DNA from: Haloplanus aerogenes
Lineage (GTDB): Archaea; Halobacteriota; Halobacteria; Halobacteriales; Haloferacaceae
Reading direction: 5' to 3'
DNA length: 64,000 bases
Assembly (NCBI RefSeq): GCF_003856835.1
Contig: NZ_CP034145.1
Coordinates: forward strand, 868,001 to 932,000
Each line of letters opens with the position of its first letter. Position 1 is the stretch's first letter. The translations under genes were made by a program, and so were the position numbers. Below are positions 50,111 through 58,924 of this stretch, one piece after another. The notes under the pieces were generated by a model that was not told where the DNA came from, did no database searches, and saw only the letters and a list, made by a program, of their open reading frames with translations.

Positions 50111-51300
50111 TGGAGACTTTTGAGCAATTTGCGAGCTATATTCTTGCTCGCGTTGTAATCGGCGTTCAGTTGGTATGCACACTTCTGACACACGAACTGG
50201 TGTTTCGACCGCCGATTGTTCTCGTGAGTAAACCCACACGACGAACACCGCTGGCTCGTGTACGCCGGACTCACCTGTGCAACCTCGATACCGGACATCT
50301 CGGCCTTGTATTCGACGTACTGGCAGAGGCGACGGAAGGCCCATGCGTGGAATCGCTTTGCACCAGCCATTCGATTACGAATATCGGTCAGGTTCTCGAA
50401 CGCGACGTGCGTGCAGTCGTGGTCGCGTGCTTCGTCAAGAATCCGATTCGAGGCGCGGTGGAGTTCGTCCTGCATCCAGCGATGTTCACGGTCATTCATC
50501 GACTGTATCGACAGATGCGCCGAGCGCGTGCCTGTCTGTTGCATCGATCCGCGAGTCTTCTCGAATTCACGGCGTCGATGATTCATCTCGTCGGCGTTTC
50601 CGATGAACGCACCGGTCGAAGTTACGGCGAGCGAGCCGTCCACGTTCAGGTCAATGCCAAGGACTGTTCTGTGCTTGGCATCGGAAGAATCAGTCGTGGA
50701 CTGCTCTTGCTCGTCACGTTCGACTCGACGCATTCGAGCGTGAAGGTAAAACGACTCTGTTGGCCGGTCGTACTGTACCGTTGACATACGGAACTCGTAG
50801 TCCTCGTTCAGCAGGTACTCACCAATCGGCGTTCCCGCAGTATCGTCGGGTATTATGTAGTCACACTCGACGCGACCGTTCACGGTCGACAGCGATACGT
50901 GGTCCCGGTGGAACGTCGCAGAACGTTTGTCGTAGACGATGCTCCAGGCATCGAAGTGCGGTTGACTCGTGTTCTCGCCGTTTTTGAGTCGAGCGACCCC
51001 ACTTTTCGTGGCCTCGATAGCACGTCGAATCCCTTTCTGAACAAGGTTCGCCGTTAACTCTGTCTCGCCACGGAGTTGATCGTACAGGGCGCTCTCGGCT
51101 TTCTGTTTCGAGGTTATGGAGTAGACATTCTGACATCCCCATGCCCATTCCGCAGTAGTATTGGCACAGTAGAGGAACTGGTCTTTCGTCCGATGGAGGT
51201 CATCGCACCGCTCGTCGGGTACGTTGAGTTTGACTTGGACAGTGCGAATCATATCCCCCATCCGTGTTTTATATATCGACGTATTCCTTCATAATCATTG
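49960..51300 (-). mobile_element. Solo TnpB element (IS1341-like), no TnpA
   Basis: The unit contains only tnpB. At its 3' edge the minus strand carries the hairpin CCACGACT-TC-AGTCGTG (49967-49983) around the tnpB stop, as at the right ends of IS200/IS605 elements. The 5' limit is not visible, so the right coordinate is approximate. It would need a TnpA supplied in trans. It sits directly downstream of the ABC operon. Confidence 0.6.
49966..51261 (-). CDS. tnpB: TnpB, RNA-guided nuclease of IS200/IS605 type
   Basis: 431 residues. The split RuvC nuclease is intact: Asp in VLGIDLNVDGSLAVTS, Glu in HVAFENLTDIRNRM, and Asp in LNADYNASKNIARKLL. A zinc ribbon RCSSCGFTHENN ... FVCQKCAY lies between the last two. 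The N-terminal WED/REC-like part includes QFLYCANTTAEWAWG. The family cuts DNA next to a TAM using a guide RNA read from the element's right end. All catalytic residues are present, so it may be active. Start may be the third codon on (MIRTVQVKL, 51252). Confidence 0.93.
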   Translation of the reverse strand: MGDMIRTVQVKLNVPDERCDDLHRTKDQFLYCANTTAEWAWGCQNVYSITSKQKAESALYDQLRGETELTANLVQKGIRRAIEATKSGVARLKNGENTSQPHFDAWSIVYDKRSATFHRDHVSLSTVNGRVECDYIIPDDTAGTPIGEYLLNEDYEFRMSTVQYDRPTESFYLHARMRRVERDEQEQSTTDSSDAKHRTVLGIDLNVDGSLAVTSTGAFIGNADEMNHRRREFEKTRGSMQQTGTRSAHLSIQSMNDREHRWMQDELHRASNRILDEARDHDCTHVAFENLTDIRNRMAGAKRFHAWAFRRLCQYVEYKAEMSGIEVAQVSPAYTSQRCSSCGFTHENNRRSKHQFVCQKCAYQLNADYNASKNIARKLLKSLHSGQKSSGGGAPCQCALSSGTLNLNGEFHASVNTTAEGESTDKPRLQS

Positions 51301-51560
51301 AGGTTAGCAAGGGGAAGAAGTCGCCCAGCGTGGATCAACTGCATCACAGGCTCGAAATTGGCGTCAACTGCCGTTCAAAGCACCTTTCGACCAGAACGAG
51401 CAGAACGTTCTCAGCTCACCCTGTGAGGGAAATCCCCTCATTCTAGCGTTCATGGTTGCACATTCAACAGCCTCACCGAGTATGCTGAATTTAGCACTTC
51501 GAGATTGTAAAATCATGATTAATGAAATCAGGATTTAGATAATTGCCAGAATCCCTCAAG
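51262..51560. other. AT-richer spacer upstream of tnpB, no clear gene
   Basis: About 300 bases between tnpB and the truncated gene fragment. A TATA-like TTTTATATATCG near 51268-51280 (opposite strand) may drive tnpB. An in-frame plus-strand stretch ending HPVREIPSF (up to 51446) may be a transposase relic, but no family could be assigned. Confidence 0.4.
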
Positions 51561-51851
51561 TGAATCCGGAAACAGGAAATAGGCAAGCGATGGGTTGTCC
51601 GCGACGAGTACGATTACGGCTCGCTCAAACACAACATGACCGCCAAACTCACCAGCGTCGAGGCGACGCTTCCCATCGGACCCCTCGAACTACAGATTAC
51701 CTACAAACTCTATCTGGGTGCGCCGAAGGACTTCGAAGATGCAGTACATCTCTATGCGATGTTCAAGGAAACGCTTAGCACCCCAGAACTCGAACGGTGG
51801 GTGACGAAACTCAACGTCGAGGACGACTATGACCGACTCGAACGCGCGTGA
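51561..51851 (+). pseudogene. 5'-truncated nucleotidyltransferase-like (AbiEii-type) fragment
   Basis: An open frame from just after a TGA near 51560 reads RWVVRDEYDYGSLKHNMTAK, VEATLPIGPLELQITYKLYL and APKDFEDAVHLYAMFKETLS. This resembles the C-terminal half of haloarchaeal nucleotidyltransferase-fold proteins of abortive-infection or toxin type (from memory). The N-terminal catalytic part is missing, perhaps lost with the TnpB or other insertion upstream. The next gene overlaps it by 23 bases, as in a coupled pair. Confidence 0.55.
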
Positions 51852-52062
51852 TTCACTCGAGGCGACGCACGAACGGAACCGCGAGCAACGCCTCACTGGC
51901 ATCAAACGCTGGGTTGACTACATCAAATCCCACGAGCCAGACGACTGGGGCGCACAGCAGAACCGTCTCGTCGACTCACAGCTCGAATCGGCCCGTCAGT
52001 CCGACATCGATATCGAACACCGCCAGCGCGTAGACCGGGCCGGTCGTGAACGTTCCCGCTAG
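51829..52062 (+). CDS. Small helical partner protein of the nucleotidyltransferase-like gene
   Basis: 77 charged residues, helical: RDSLEATHERNREQRLTGIK, RWVDYIKSHEPDDWGAQQNR and VDSQLESARQSDIDIEHRQR. Its ATG lies inside the preceding truncated gene (23-base overlap). Such small partners commonly sit beside nucleotidyltransferase-like genes in haloarchaea, perhaps as antitoxin. With its partner truncated it may be an orphan. Confidence 0.6.
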   Translation: MTDSNARDSLEATHERNREQRLTGIKRWVDYIKSHEPDDWGAQQNRLVDSQLESARQSDIDIEHRQRVDRAGRERSR

Positions 52063-52231
52063 CTGGTCGTCCGTGGGGCCCTCTCTGCCGAACGAAGCCG
52101 TCGATTCCGCCACTGTTCCACTGCTCGTTCTCCGGTGGAGCATCGCGATGATCGTCCCCGTCAGCAAGCGTCCGTCTCCGAATACATCCTCCGTCGCTAG
52201 CTGACGCTCGGCCGTCGTGGTGACGGTGCCA

Positions 52232-52408
52232 TCATCCCGACCAGCCGCCGCGGATGTCGTCGGCGATTCGCTGGCGCCAGACGCTATACCCCCCGTCACA
52301 CGCCTCACTCTCGTCGAGGTGGCGCACGAAGCCCTCGCCGGGCGACGGGAGTTCCTGACCGCAGAACGGGCACTGGTTTGGGTCTGTCCACGTTTCGCTC
52401 GCTGCCAT
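52232..52408 (-). CDS. Small zinc-finger protein (DUF7501-like), 58 residues
   Basis: A short ORF starting MAASETWTDPNQCPFCGQEL and ending WRQRIADDIRGGWSG. It has a zinc-binding pattern C-x2-C-x14-H-x6-C (CPFCGQELPSPGEGFVRHLD then SEAC), characteristic of a widespread haloarchaeal small zinc-finger family. It is intact despite its small size. The function is unknown; possibly nucleic-acid or protein binding. Confidence 0.75.
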   Translation of the reverse strand: MAASETWTDPNQCPFCGQELPSPGEGFVRHLDESEACDGGYSVWRQRIADDIRGGWSG

Positions 52409-52674
52409 ACACGCACGGTCGCGTTGTAGGACTAAAAATGTATGTTCTAGCTGTTTTTGTGTGATATTAGTCCGATTATAACAGCTAATATGGCCAATAT
52501 TCTTGTTGTCTCGTTTGTCTATTCCCCATTTCAGTGGAATTACTCAAATTCCCGTAGGTTGGGACGATGCGTTTCCGACTGTCGAGCGGCTGCGTCGGAG
52601 CCGCACGTGCAAGTTCATAATCGAGCCCCGCAAGGAACCGTCGGATTCCACCCACGGCTTTCGCCGTAAATAAC
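52409..52674. other. Non-coding spacer with AT-rich core
   Basis: The first half is AT-rich and likely holds the promoter of the zinc-finger gene. The second half holds a short inverted stretch CCCACGGCTTTCGCCGT near the vapC stop that could terminate the vapBC transcript. No gene is seen. Confidence 0.4.
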
Positions 52675-53151
52675 TCACTCTGGGTGGACAGTCAGCGAGG
52701 GAAAATACGTCTCGTAAAAGTCACTATCGAAGCTGATCAGTGACTCAGCGTCGACGACAGCATGACCGCCGATGAGGAAGTCAGCGGCAATATGCTGGCC
52801 TGGCGCTAAGTCTTCCCCGCACTCCTCGCACACAACCTGTTGTTTGCGCCCGCAGGTCGGGCATTGAAGTCCGTCTGGTCGGTGTGACGTGTAGCGTTGA
52901 AACTGTTGGCCGGCCCGAAACAGTGCGTCGCAAGATGGCTCTCCCAGCTGGATACTGAAATCGGCGAGGAACTCGTTCAATTCGGATTCGGTGTTGAAAT
53001 GGCCGTCAGCGGCAAGTTCGGCATAGACGATCGGCGCGATCACGAGTTTGCCCTCCTGATAGGCCTGCCGGAGGGTTGTCTCGCTCGCGTCAGTATGCGT
53101 ATCTTCGTACAGGATCGCGAGCAGCGTGTTCGTATCGACTGCCGTGATCAC
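52675..53151 (-). CDS. vapC: VapC-type PIN toxin with an inserted zinc ribbon
   Basis: 158 residues. PIN ribonuclease acidic residues are seen in ITAVDTNTLLAIL (D), APIVYAELAADG (E), HIAADFLIGGHAVV (D) and LISFDSDFYETYF (D). Between the third and second acidic motifs a Cys4 ribbon is inserted (LQCPTCGRKQQVVCEECGED, about residues 97-118), which ordinary VapC lack. It would cleave RNA unless bound by VapB. Its ATG overlaps vapB by ATGA. Confidence 0.9.
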   Translation of the reverse strand: MITAVDTNTLLAILYEDTHTDASETTLRQAYQEGKLVIAPIVYAELAADGHFNTESELNEFLADFSIQLGEPSCDALFRAGQQFQRYTSHRPDGLQCPTCGRKQQVVCEECGEDLAPGQHIAADFLIGGHAVVDAESLISFDSDFYETYFPSLTVHPE

Positions 53152-53435
53152 GCGTCAGTCTCCCCCTCGACGTCGCTCTCTGCCTCCGAACCGATGTCAC
53201 GGGGGTACTCCCCTCGAAGTCGCCGCATCCGCTCGGGCATCGTCTCGTCACTCTCAGCGCTCCCCCGGTACTTTTCGAAAGGGTCCCCACCCTCTGCCGT
53301 TGTCGGTTCGTGCTTCCGGATCGTATAGCCGGTGTCGGTCTCTTCGAACACGATCTCGTCGCCGGGCTCGATGCCGAGTGTCTCGCGGATTTCCTTCGGG
53401 ATCGTAACCTGGCCCTTGGTCGTAACGCGTGGCAT
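53148..53435 (-). CDS. vapB: VapB-type antitoxin, AbrB/SpoVT fold
   Basis: A 95-residue antitoxin: the swapped-hairpin DNA-binding domain MPRVTTKGQVTIPKEIRETL and IEPGDEIVFEETDTGYTIRK, then a disordered acidic tail that would wrap the toxin (PFEKYRGSAESDETMPERMR). It binds VapC and represses its own operon in the family. The next 254 bases upstream include a CATAATAGGTATTACG stretch that may be the promoter/operator. Confidence 0.92.
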   Translation of the reverse strand: MPRVTTKGQVTIPKEIRETLGIEPGDEIVFEETDTGYTIRKHEPTTAEGGDPFEKYRGSAESDETMPERMRRLRGEYPRDIGSEAESDVEGETDA

Positions 53436-53689
53436 CCTCCGCCCAGCATATGAAGTAATACATAATAGGTATTACGGGTATTTTCGAACTTCGATACGTC
53501 GACACGCTCAGTCTCTCCAGAACGCACGCTGGCGGTCTTCAATCCCGTCCCCAGAACGCAAAGCGTTCTGGTGGGTGAACGAGACGATTCGCGTCTCGTC
53601 AACACCGTAAACAGCGAGATTCTCTCCTTGTAGGAAGATGGCTACGCTTCGAAACGCTGGAGCAATTGCGTGACGTAGGGGCTGTTCTC
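53436..53689. other. Spacer with two small palindromes, likely mobile-element relic
   Basis: CCAGAACGC-AAA-GCGTTCTGG near 53551-53572 and GAGACG-ATTCG-CGTCTC near 53580-53598 lie close together. A minus-strand 61-residue frame covers them but shows no family. The pattern suggests the end of a lost IS element; nothing coding is supported. Confidence 0.35.
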
Positions 53690-54186
53690 TCAACTACGGT
53701 GCAGGCTGATCGTCGTGATCAGTGTGCTCGCTTCCGCCCGGGTCATATGCCCGTTGCGGGCGTAATTGATGATCAGCCGTGGCGTCGGGACGATCCGCAG
53801 CCCCTGAAGCACAGCATGGATGAATGGAAAGTTCGTCCCGCCGAACTCGTCGGTCAGAAAGCCGTCAACATCGAGCGTGTTCGCGAGGACGATCCCGTCG
53901 GTTTCACCGTCATCGAGGCCGAACGTCGGCCGGGTGTCTGGGGTGTCGTCGCGCTCGCAGGGATCGTCGACCGTGTAGTGGCTGCGGGCTCGAGGACGTT
54001 GCTCGCAACGGCGGCGTGGATGTCCTGATACTGCGTAATGTCGCGGAGCTCCGCAACAACTTCCGGTGGCAGGAACACGTCACACGACGTGAGAAGATAC
54101 TGAAACAGGGCCGGAACGTCGGTATTGACGGCCGCGTCGGCACGGGGAACAGCGAGGCTGACGAGCGCGCTGGTGTCGGCGACGAC
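53690..54186 (-). pseudogene. PIN-domain nuclease, frameshifted and fused behind AglB remnant
   Basis: Begins within the AglB frame as PVVADTSALVSLAVPRADAA (first PIN Asp), continues FLPPEVVAELRDITQYQDIH (Glu), then shifts frame near 53978-53988. The second frame reads HYTVDDPCERDDTPDTRPTF, DGETDGIVLANTLDVDGFLT (two acidic sites) and LRIVPTPRLIINYARNG, with stop at 53690. One base restores a complete PIN protein. It lacks its own start, so it is probably not expressed as a normal toxin. Confidence 0.7.
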
Positions 54187-54906
54187 CGGCGCGAGCCGTT
54201 CCGGTCCCGGCCGACGAATCTCGACCAGGGCCACGAGGCCGAGCGCGGGGGCGAGCGGAACGAGCAGGAGCGGCGCAGCCTCCCACGCGAGCGCTTGGGC
54301 CGCGACCGCGACGGCGAGCGCACCCGACGCGAGCCACGTCCGGCGGTCACGCTCACTTCGTGCGAGCAGTTCGATGACTGCCAGCGCCGTGAGCGCGAGC
54401 CACACGTAGTCGAAGGCGTGGTGGTCGGCCACCCCGGGGGCAGTCCGGTAGGCGTGAGCCGGCGTGACGGCCAGGAGTCCAGCCGCCGCGAGGCCGACGC
54501 GCACGTCGCCGGTGAGTCGCGCGGCGGCGCCGTAGACGAAGGCGGCCGTCAGCACCGCCGCGACCACGGGATACCACGCGACGACAAATCCCGATCCCCA
54601 CGTCCCCGCGCCGAACGGCCACGCCGCCACGGAAAGCGCCGCGACGAGGAGCGGTTCGCCCTGGACCGCCCGGTCGGGGAGCGACGGAAGCGGTCCGTTC
54701 AACAGCGCCTGATCGACCAGGTAGCGGTAGAGATAGGGGTCGTTCGAAGCGAGGACGATCCAATCGTCGCGGAACACTTCCTGAATCGTCGGGAGGCGAA
54801 CGAGGACAACGAGCGCGAGGGCGAGCAAGAGGGCCGTCCGGACGGGGATGCGACGTTGTCGGTCTGCCCGATCCGCTGGCTCGTCGGACCACTTGGCTTC
54901 GCTCAT
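54187..54906 (-). pseudogene. aglB: AglB (Stt3) oligosaccharyltransferase, N-terminal fragment
   Basis: About 240 residues of the roughly 900 expected. The N-terminal membrane region is present with LASNDPYLYRYLVDQALLNG and APGVADHHAFDYVWLALTAL, the DHH/D-containing loops of STT3 enzymes that move lipid-linked glycan onto protein Asn. It then runs straight into a PIN gene at 54187. The catalytic C-terminal WWDYG region is missing, so it cannot work. ATG at 54906 overlaps the sugar transferase stop (ATGA). Confidence 0.8.
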
Positions 54907-55830
54907 CTCTTCCTCCACTCAAAATAGTCTGGTTCCTTCACCGCCATTCGACCGGACAGTGGGGATGCAGATACATATAGCCGCTCGTCTACCGAGATAT
55001 GCCCGCGCACGATCACGTATCGCATAAGACGGAGCGCGTCAACGAATACCATCCAGAGCTGCCGGATGTACGCCACGTCGTACCGAAGTTTCCCGTCGGG
55101 CTCGGTACTCGTCACGTTGTTTATCTGTGCGAGGCCAGTCAGCCCGGGTTTGACGAACCACCGCTGACACCACGAGCTAACTTCGGATTCGATTTCGACC
55201 ACCTCGTCGACCCACACTGCACGCGGGCCAACGACGCTCATCCGGCCGCTAAGGATCGTCAGCAACTGCGGGATTTCGTCGAGATGCGTCTTGCGGAGGA
55301 TCCGCCCGACTCGAGTGATGCGGTCGTTTTGCTTGTCGTCGATAGGTGTCACGGACTCGCCTTCGGGAATCATCGTCCGGAACTTATAGACGGTGAACGT
55401 GTAGCCGAACTCAGCCGTCCGCTACTCCGCGTAGAAGACCGGCCCGCCATCGTCGAGTTTGATCGCGATAGCAATGAGGAACATGACCGGCACGAGGAGG
55501 AGGCCGACGAATGCGAACGCGATGTCGAACGCGCGCTTGAGAACGTGGCTCTGCCAGTCCCACAGTTCGACGTCAATGTCGACCAGTTCACCCGTTTCGA
55601 GGCCCGTCGTGAGGACCGTATCGGCGTGGCAGTGGTGGACTTTGGCGTTGACCCTCATGCGATGACACGTATCAAGCGACCCGAAACTCCTCCTGGTCCG
55701 GGTACTCGAAGGCGAAGACGACGGTGTCGATATCGCGGTCGATGAGTACGTCCTCGAGGCGAGCGAGACCGCCGAGACACTTCGACAGCACAATCAAAAT
55801 CTTACTGGTCTGTTTGCTTTTCAATTAGTC
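54903..55830 (-). pseudogene. Polyprenyl/dolichyl-phosphate sugar transferase, stop and frameshift
   Basis: Bacterial-sugar-transferase family, which starts glycan assembly on a lipid phosphate. Intact C-terminal segments: RVGRILRKTHLDEIPQLLTI, LSGRMSVVGPRAVWVDEVVE and FVKPGLTGLAQINN. Upstream in the same frame is a TAG at 55422 between FYAE and RTAEFGYTFTVYKFRTM. Before it HVLKRAFDIAFAFVGLLLVP gives the membrane hairpin. Near 55680 the frame shifts (ARLEDVLIDRDIDTVVFAFE is in the other frame). Two separate lesions make a pseudogene likely. Confidence 0.75.
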
Positions 55831-55883
55831 GAAGGCAACCGGATGTGAGTATAGGGCAAAGAGTCCCCACCAAATCCACTGCT

Positions 55884-56423
55884 TCAGCGACGATTCGCTG
55901 ATGACTTGAGGATGGTTTCGCCGGGCGCGGTCGTGGTACCGCCTGCAAGAACCACACCAGCGTTCAGACTCGTGTTGATACCGGTTTTCACGCCATCACC
56001 ACACACAACACCGAACTTGCGTCGGCCCGTGGAAACACGTTCGCCTTTTACAGTACAGGTGACTGGTTCCTCGTCGTGTCGCAGATTGGCGACCGTCGTA
56101 CCTGCACCGAAATTTACGTCACGACCGAGGATGCTATCCCCGACATACGAGAGATGACCAACGGTTGCGCCACGCATGAGTACGCTATTTTTCATCTCAA
56201 CGGAATGGCCAACTGTTGTGTCGGGACCGAGTAGCGTTGTCCCCCGAACATACGCGTTTGGCCCGACAGTTTCCCCCTCTTGCAGGACTGCTGGACCCTC
56301 AATAACGACCCCCGAATCGACAGTGGCTCCTGATTCAAACAATGGGACCCCGAAGATCTGCATCTGCATGGACCTCTCCATGGATCTGTCGCTGACATTC
56401 TTCGAGTTTCCACTCATTCGCAC
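55884..56423 (-). pseudogene. Sugar-1-phosphate nucleotidylyltransferase, C-terminal beta-helix only
   Basis: About 165 residues of left-handed beta-helix hexapeptide repeats: SGVVIEGPAVLQEGETVGPN, RGTTLLGPDTTVGHSVEMKN, VGHLSYVGDSILGRDVNFGA, then TGRRKFGVVCGDGVKTGINT. This matches the acyltransferase-like tail of archaeal glucose-1-phosphate thymidylyl/GlmU-type enzymes. The N-terminal nucleotidyltransferase domain is missing and replaced at about 56412 by an IS630 relic on the other strand. Confidence 0.75.
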
Positions 56424-56720
56424 AAATCCTACGCATTCTATGAGTTTCTTCCACCGAAAGAAACACGGCGTCTCCTTGAGAAGCTAGAGTTCTATTTCAC
56501 GCCCAAGCACGGCAGCTGGCTCAATATGGTCGAAATTGAGTCCAGCGCACTCACTACTGAATGTCTCGATCGTCGTATTCCCGACGCAGCGACCCTCCGT
56601 GCGGAGGTCGCTGCGTGGGAGCGCACTCGAAATGAGGATGAGTCAGCTATCGACTGGCAGTTCACTGCCGAGGATGCACGTATCAAACTCCGTCAGTTAT
56701 ATCCCACAAATCACGCTTGA
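56412..56720 (+). pseudogene. IS630-family transposase, C-terminal fragment
   Basis: An open frame reads THSHKSYAFYEFLPPKETRR, KLEFYFTPKHGSWLNMVEIE (with the final catalytic Glu in LNMVEIE) and ECLDRRIPDAATLRAEVAAW, ending LRQLYPTNHA. The N-terminal half and left end of the IS are gone. It probably caused the truncation of the nucleotidylyltransferase next to it. Confidence 0.8.
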
Positions 56721-57020
56721 AGCGGCACTAGCGCTCGGTCAGCACACTATCCAGAGTATCGGGGTACGGTTCTCACGTTAGAGTGAAGACTACCTGTGCC
56801 GTGTCTCGAAAGTCATAGTGCAGAAAGTCCACTGTCACAACTGTTCGTAGGTCTTTTTGTCACACCGTTGGCTGCCACTCATACGATGGAAATCACCTCC
56901 TCATTGTGCGTGTAGTGAGGGTTGTCGTACTCCAAGGCACGCACTGGTGCATCGGTCAAGGTCAGTATAATTTTCACTCTATCGTATTTCTTTTATAATA
57001 CGGGACTGAATCACTGAGTA
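56721..57020. other. Spacer: IS630 right-end relic and flippase promoter
   Basis: The first roughly 70 bases continue the IS630 right end (to GTACGGTTCTCACGTTAGAG). The last 50 bases are AT-rich with CTTTTATAATACGGG near 56990-57005, about 25 bases before the flippase ATG, a good leaderless promoter. No gene is seen. Confidence 0.45.
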
Positions 57021-58850
57021 ATGAATGAAACCGACCATACGTCGGTAGGCCGGCGCGATCAACTTCATGCACTTCTACGGGTTGCCAGATACCGGCCGCA
57101 ATTCACTATAGGGATTATTTTCGGAGGCGTCTTTGCGGCACTCTTAGAGGGTATCGGAATCGGATTCATTCTGCCCATCGTCGAAATCGTGCAATCATCG
57201 GGTGACCCGGCACAGCAGGCAGACGGGATCATACGAGTGTTCGTGTCCGTGTATCAGTTTTTTGGACTCCCGTTCAGTTTAGGATTCGTCGTTGCTGGCG
57301 TGAGTGCTGTCCTAATTGTTCGGTGGACGTTGACATTCTTCGTCCGATGGATGTGGAGCGCGCTAGCTATTGATTACACGCGATATCTTCAGCGTGAATC
57401 GTTCGACAATGCACTTGACGCACGTATCGAGTACTTCGATCAAGAAGGTTCAGACGACATTTTAAACGCAATTGTCACGCAGTCAGAGTACGCGGGCCGG
57501 ACGATTCGATTCGTTATTAATTTCATCGAACAGGGATTCCTGACGCTGATGTATCTCGTGGTCGCATTTGCTATTGCACCGGTACTTGCGCTCGTTACTC
57601 TAATATTCCTCGGCGGCATTGCGGTGCTGTTTCGATATGTTATCGAACCAGGATACGAACTCGGAGATAAGGTCGCCGACGCGAACGAGCGGGTCCAGCA
57701 AGCCGCTCAAGCAGGGACACAAGGGATTCGCGATACGAAACTGTTCGGTCTGAAAAATGAACTCTTTGACGACTTCCGCGATAGTGTCAACCAGTACGCT
57801 GAGTCAAAGATCAGGCTACGACGAAACGAACAGGCGATACAAAACTTCTACAACCTCTTGACCGCAGTCTCCGTATTTATTCTTATTTACCTCGCACTCA
57901 CGTTCGCGAACCTCTCACTTGGTGCATTGGGGGTATTCCTGTTTGCAATGTTCCGACTCGGACCAAAGGCAAGCGGCTTGAATTCAAGACTCTACCGGAT
58001 TGAGAATAACCTCCCGCATCTCGTCCGAACGCAGAAATTCATTGACGAACTCGAACAAAATGCTGAACCAATGATTAATTCAGAGCCTGTACCAAACGAG
58101 ATTCAAACTGTTGATTTCGATGATGTGTACTTCTCCTATGAGGGGCAGGAAGACGAAGCACTCGCAGGAGTATCCTTCAAGTTCCAAAAAAGTGAGTTTA
58201 TTGGACTCATCGGACGTTCTGGAGCCGGAAAGTCCACAATCATCTCATTGCTTGTCCGTATGTACGAACCAGACTCCGGCGAGATTCGGGCGAACAATCG
58301 ACCGATTCACGAGATGGACATTGACGAGTGGCGCTCACAAATTGCCGTAGTGCGACAAGATCCGTTCATCTTCAACCATACGTTGCGATACAACCTCACC
58401 ATCGGAAATAGGAGCGTTTCCGAGAAGGAACTTGACCGCGTCGCCCAGATCGCTAGGATCGATGAGTTTTTCGACGACCTACCGAACGGGTATGAGACGC
58501 AACTCGGGGACGACGGCGTTAGGTTATCAGGTGGACAGCGACAGCGCGTCGCACTGGCTCGAGCACTGTTGAAAGACGCGGACATATTAGTGCTCGATGA
58601 GGCAACGAGCAACCTTGATTCGAATCTGGAAGAAGAAGTACAGACCGCTATTGAGAACATGAATCGCGATTACGCCATAGTAGGGATCGCGCATCGACTC
58701 TCGACCGTGAGGAACGCTGACCGAATTTATTCAGTGGATGATGGGAAGATCGTCGAGATGGGACAGCATGAGGAGTTGATCGACAACGACGGACAGTATG
58801 CTGAACTATACGGTATTCAGTCACAGGATGGTGGTACAAGAGATCAGTGA
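57021..58850 (+). CDS. PglK-like lipid-linked oligosaccharide ABC flippase
   Basis: A 609-residue half-transporter: six-span ABC membrane domain (ALLEGIGIGFILPIVEIVQS, VVAGVSAVLIVRWTLTFFVR and others), then the ATPase with Walker A GRSGAGKSTIISLLVRMY, Q-loop VVRQDPFIFNHTLRYN, signature RLSGGQRQRVALARALLKDA, Walker B ILVLDEATSNLDS and H-loop GIAHRLSTVRNAD. Homodimers flip glycan lipids across the membrane. All motifs are intact. Codon use is AT-richer than the core region. It is the one clearly complete machine left in this glycan locus. Confidence 0.9.
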   Translation: MNETDHTSVGRRDQLHALLRVARYRPQFTIGIIFGGVFAALLEGIGIGFILPIVEIVQSSGDPAQQADGIIRVFVSVYQFFGLPFSLGFVVAGVSAVLIVRWTLTFFVRWMWSALAIDYTRYLQRESFDNALDARIEYFDQEGSDDILNAIVTQSEYAGRTIRFVINFIEQGFLTLMYLVVAFAIAPVLALVTLIFLGGIAVLFRYVIEPGYELGDKVADANERVQQAAQAGTQGIRDTKLFGLKNELFDDFRDSVNQYAESKIRLRRNEQAIQNFYNLLTAVSVFILIYLALTFANLSLGALGVFLFAMFRLGPKASGLNSRLYRIENNLPHLVRTQKFIDELEQNAEPMINSEPVPNEIQTVDFDDVYFSYEGQEDEALAGVSFKFQKSEFIGLIGRSGAGKSTIISLLVRMYEPDSGEIRANNRPIHEMDIDEWRSQIAVVRQDPFIFNHTLRYNLTIGNRSVSEKELDRVAQIARIDEFFDDLPNGYETQLGDDGVRLSGGQRQRVALARALLKDADILVLDEATSNLDSNLEEEVQTAIENMNRDYAIVGIAHRLSTVRNADRIYSVDDGKIVEMGQHEELIDNDGQYAELYGIQSQDGGTRDQ

Positions 58851-58924
58851 TCCAGAGCAAGAGATGCTTTGAGGAGGATTCTCCACCTAAATACCAACAT
58901 TGTCACCAGTCTATTCGGAAAATC

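Noticed and set aside
53508-53693. 61-residue minus-strand ORF after the PIN pseudogene
   Set aside because: It covers two palindromes, has no family, and looks like translated IS-end DNA.
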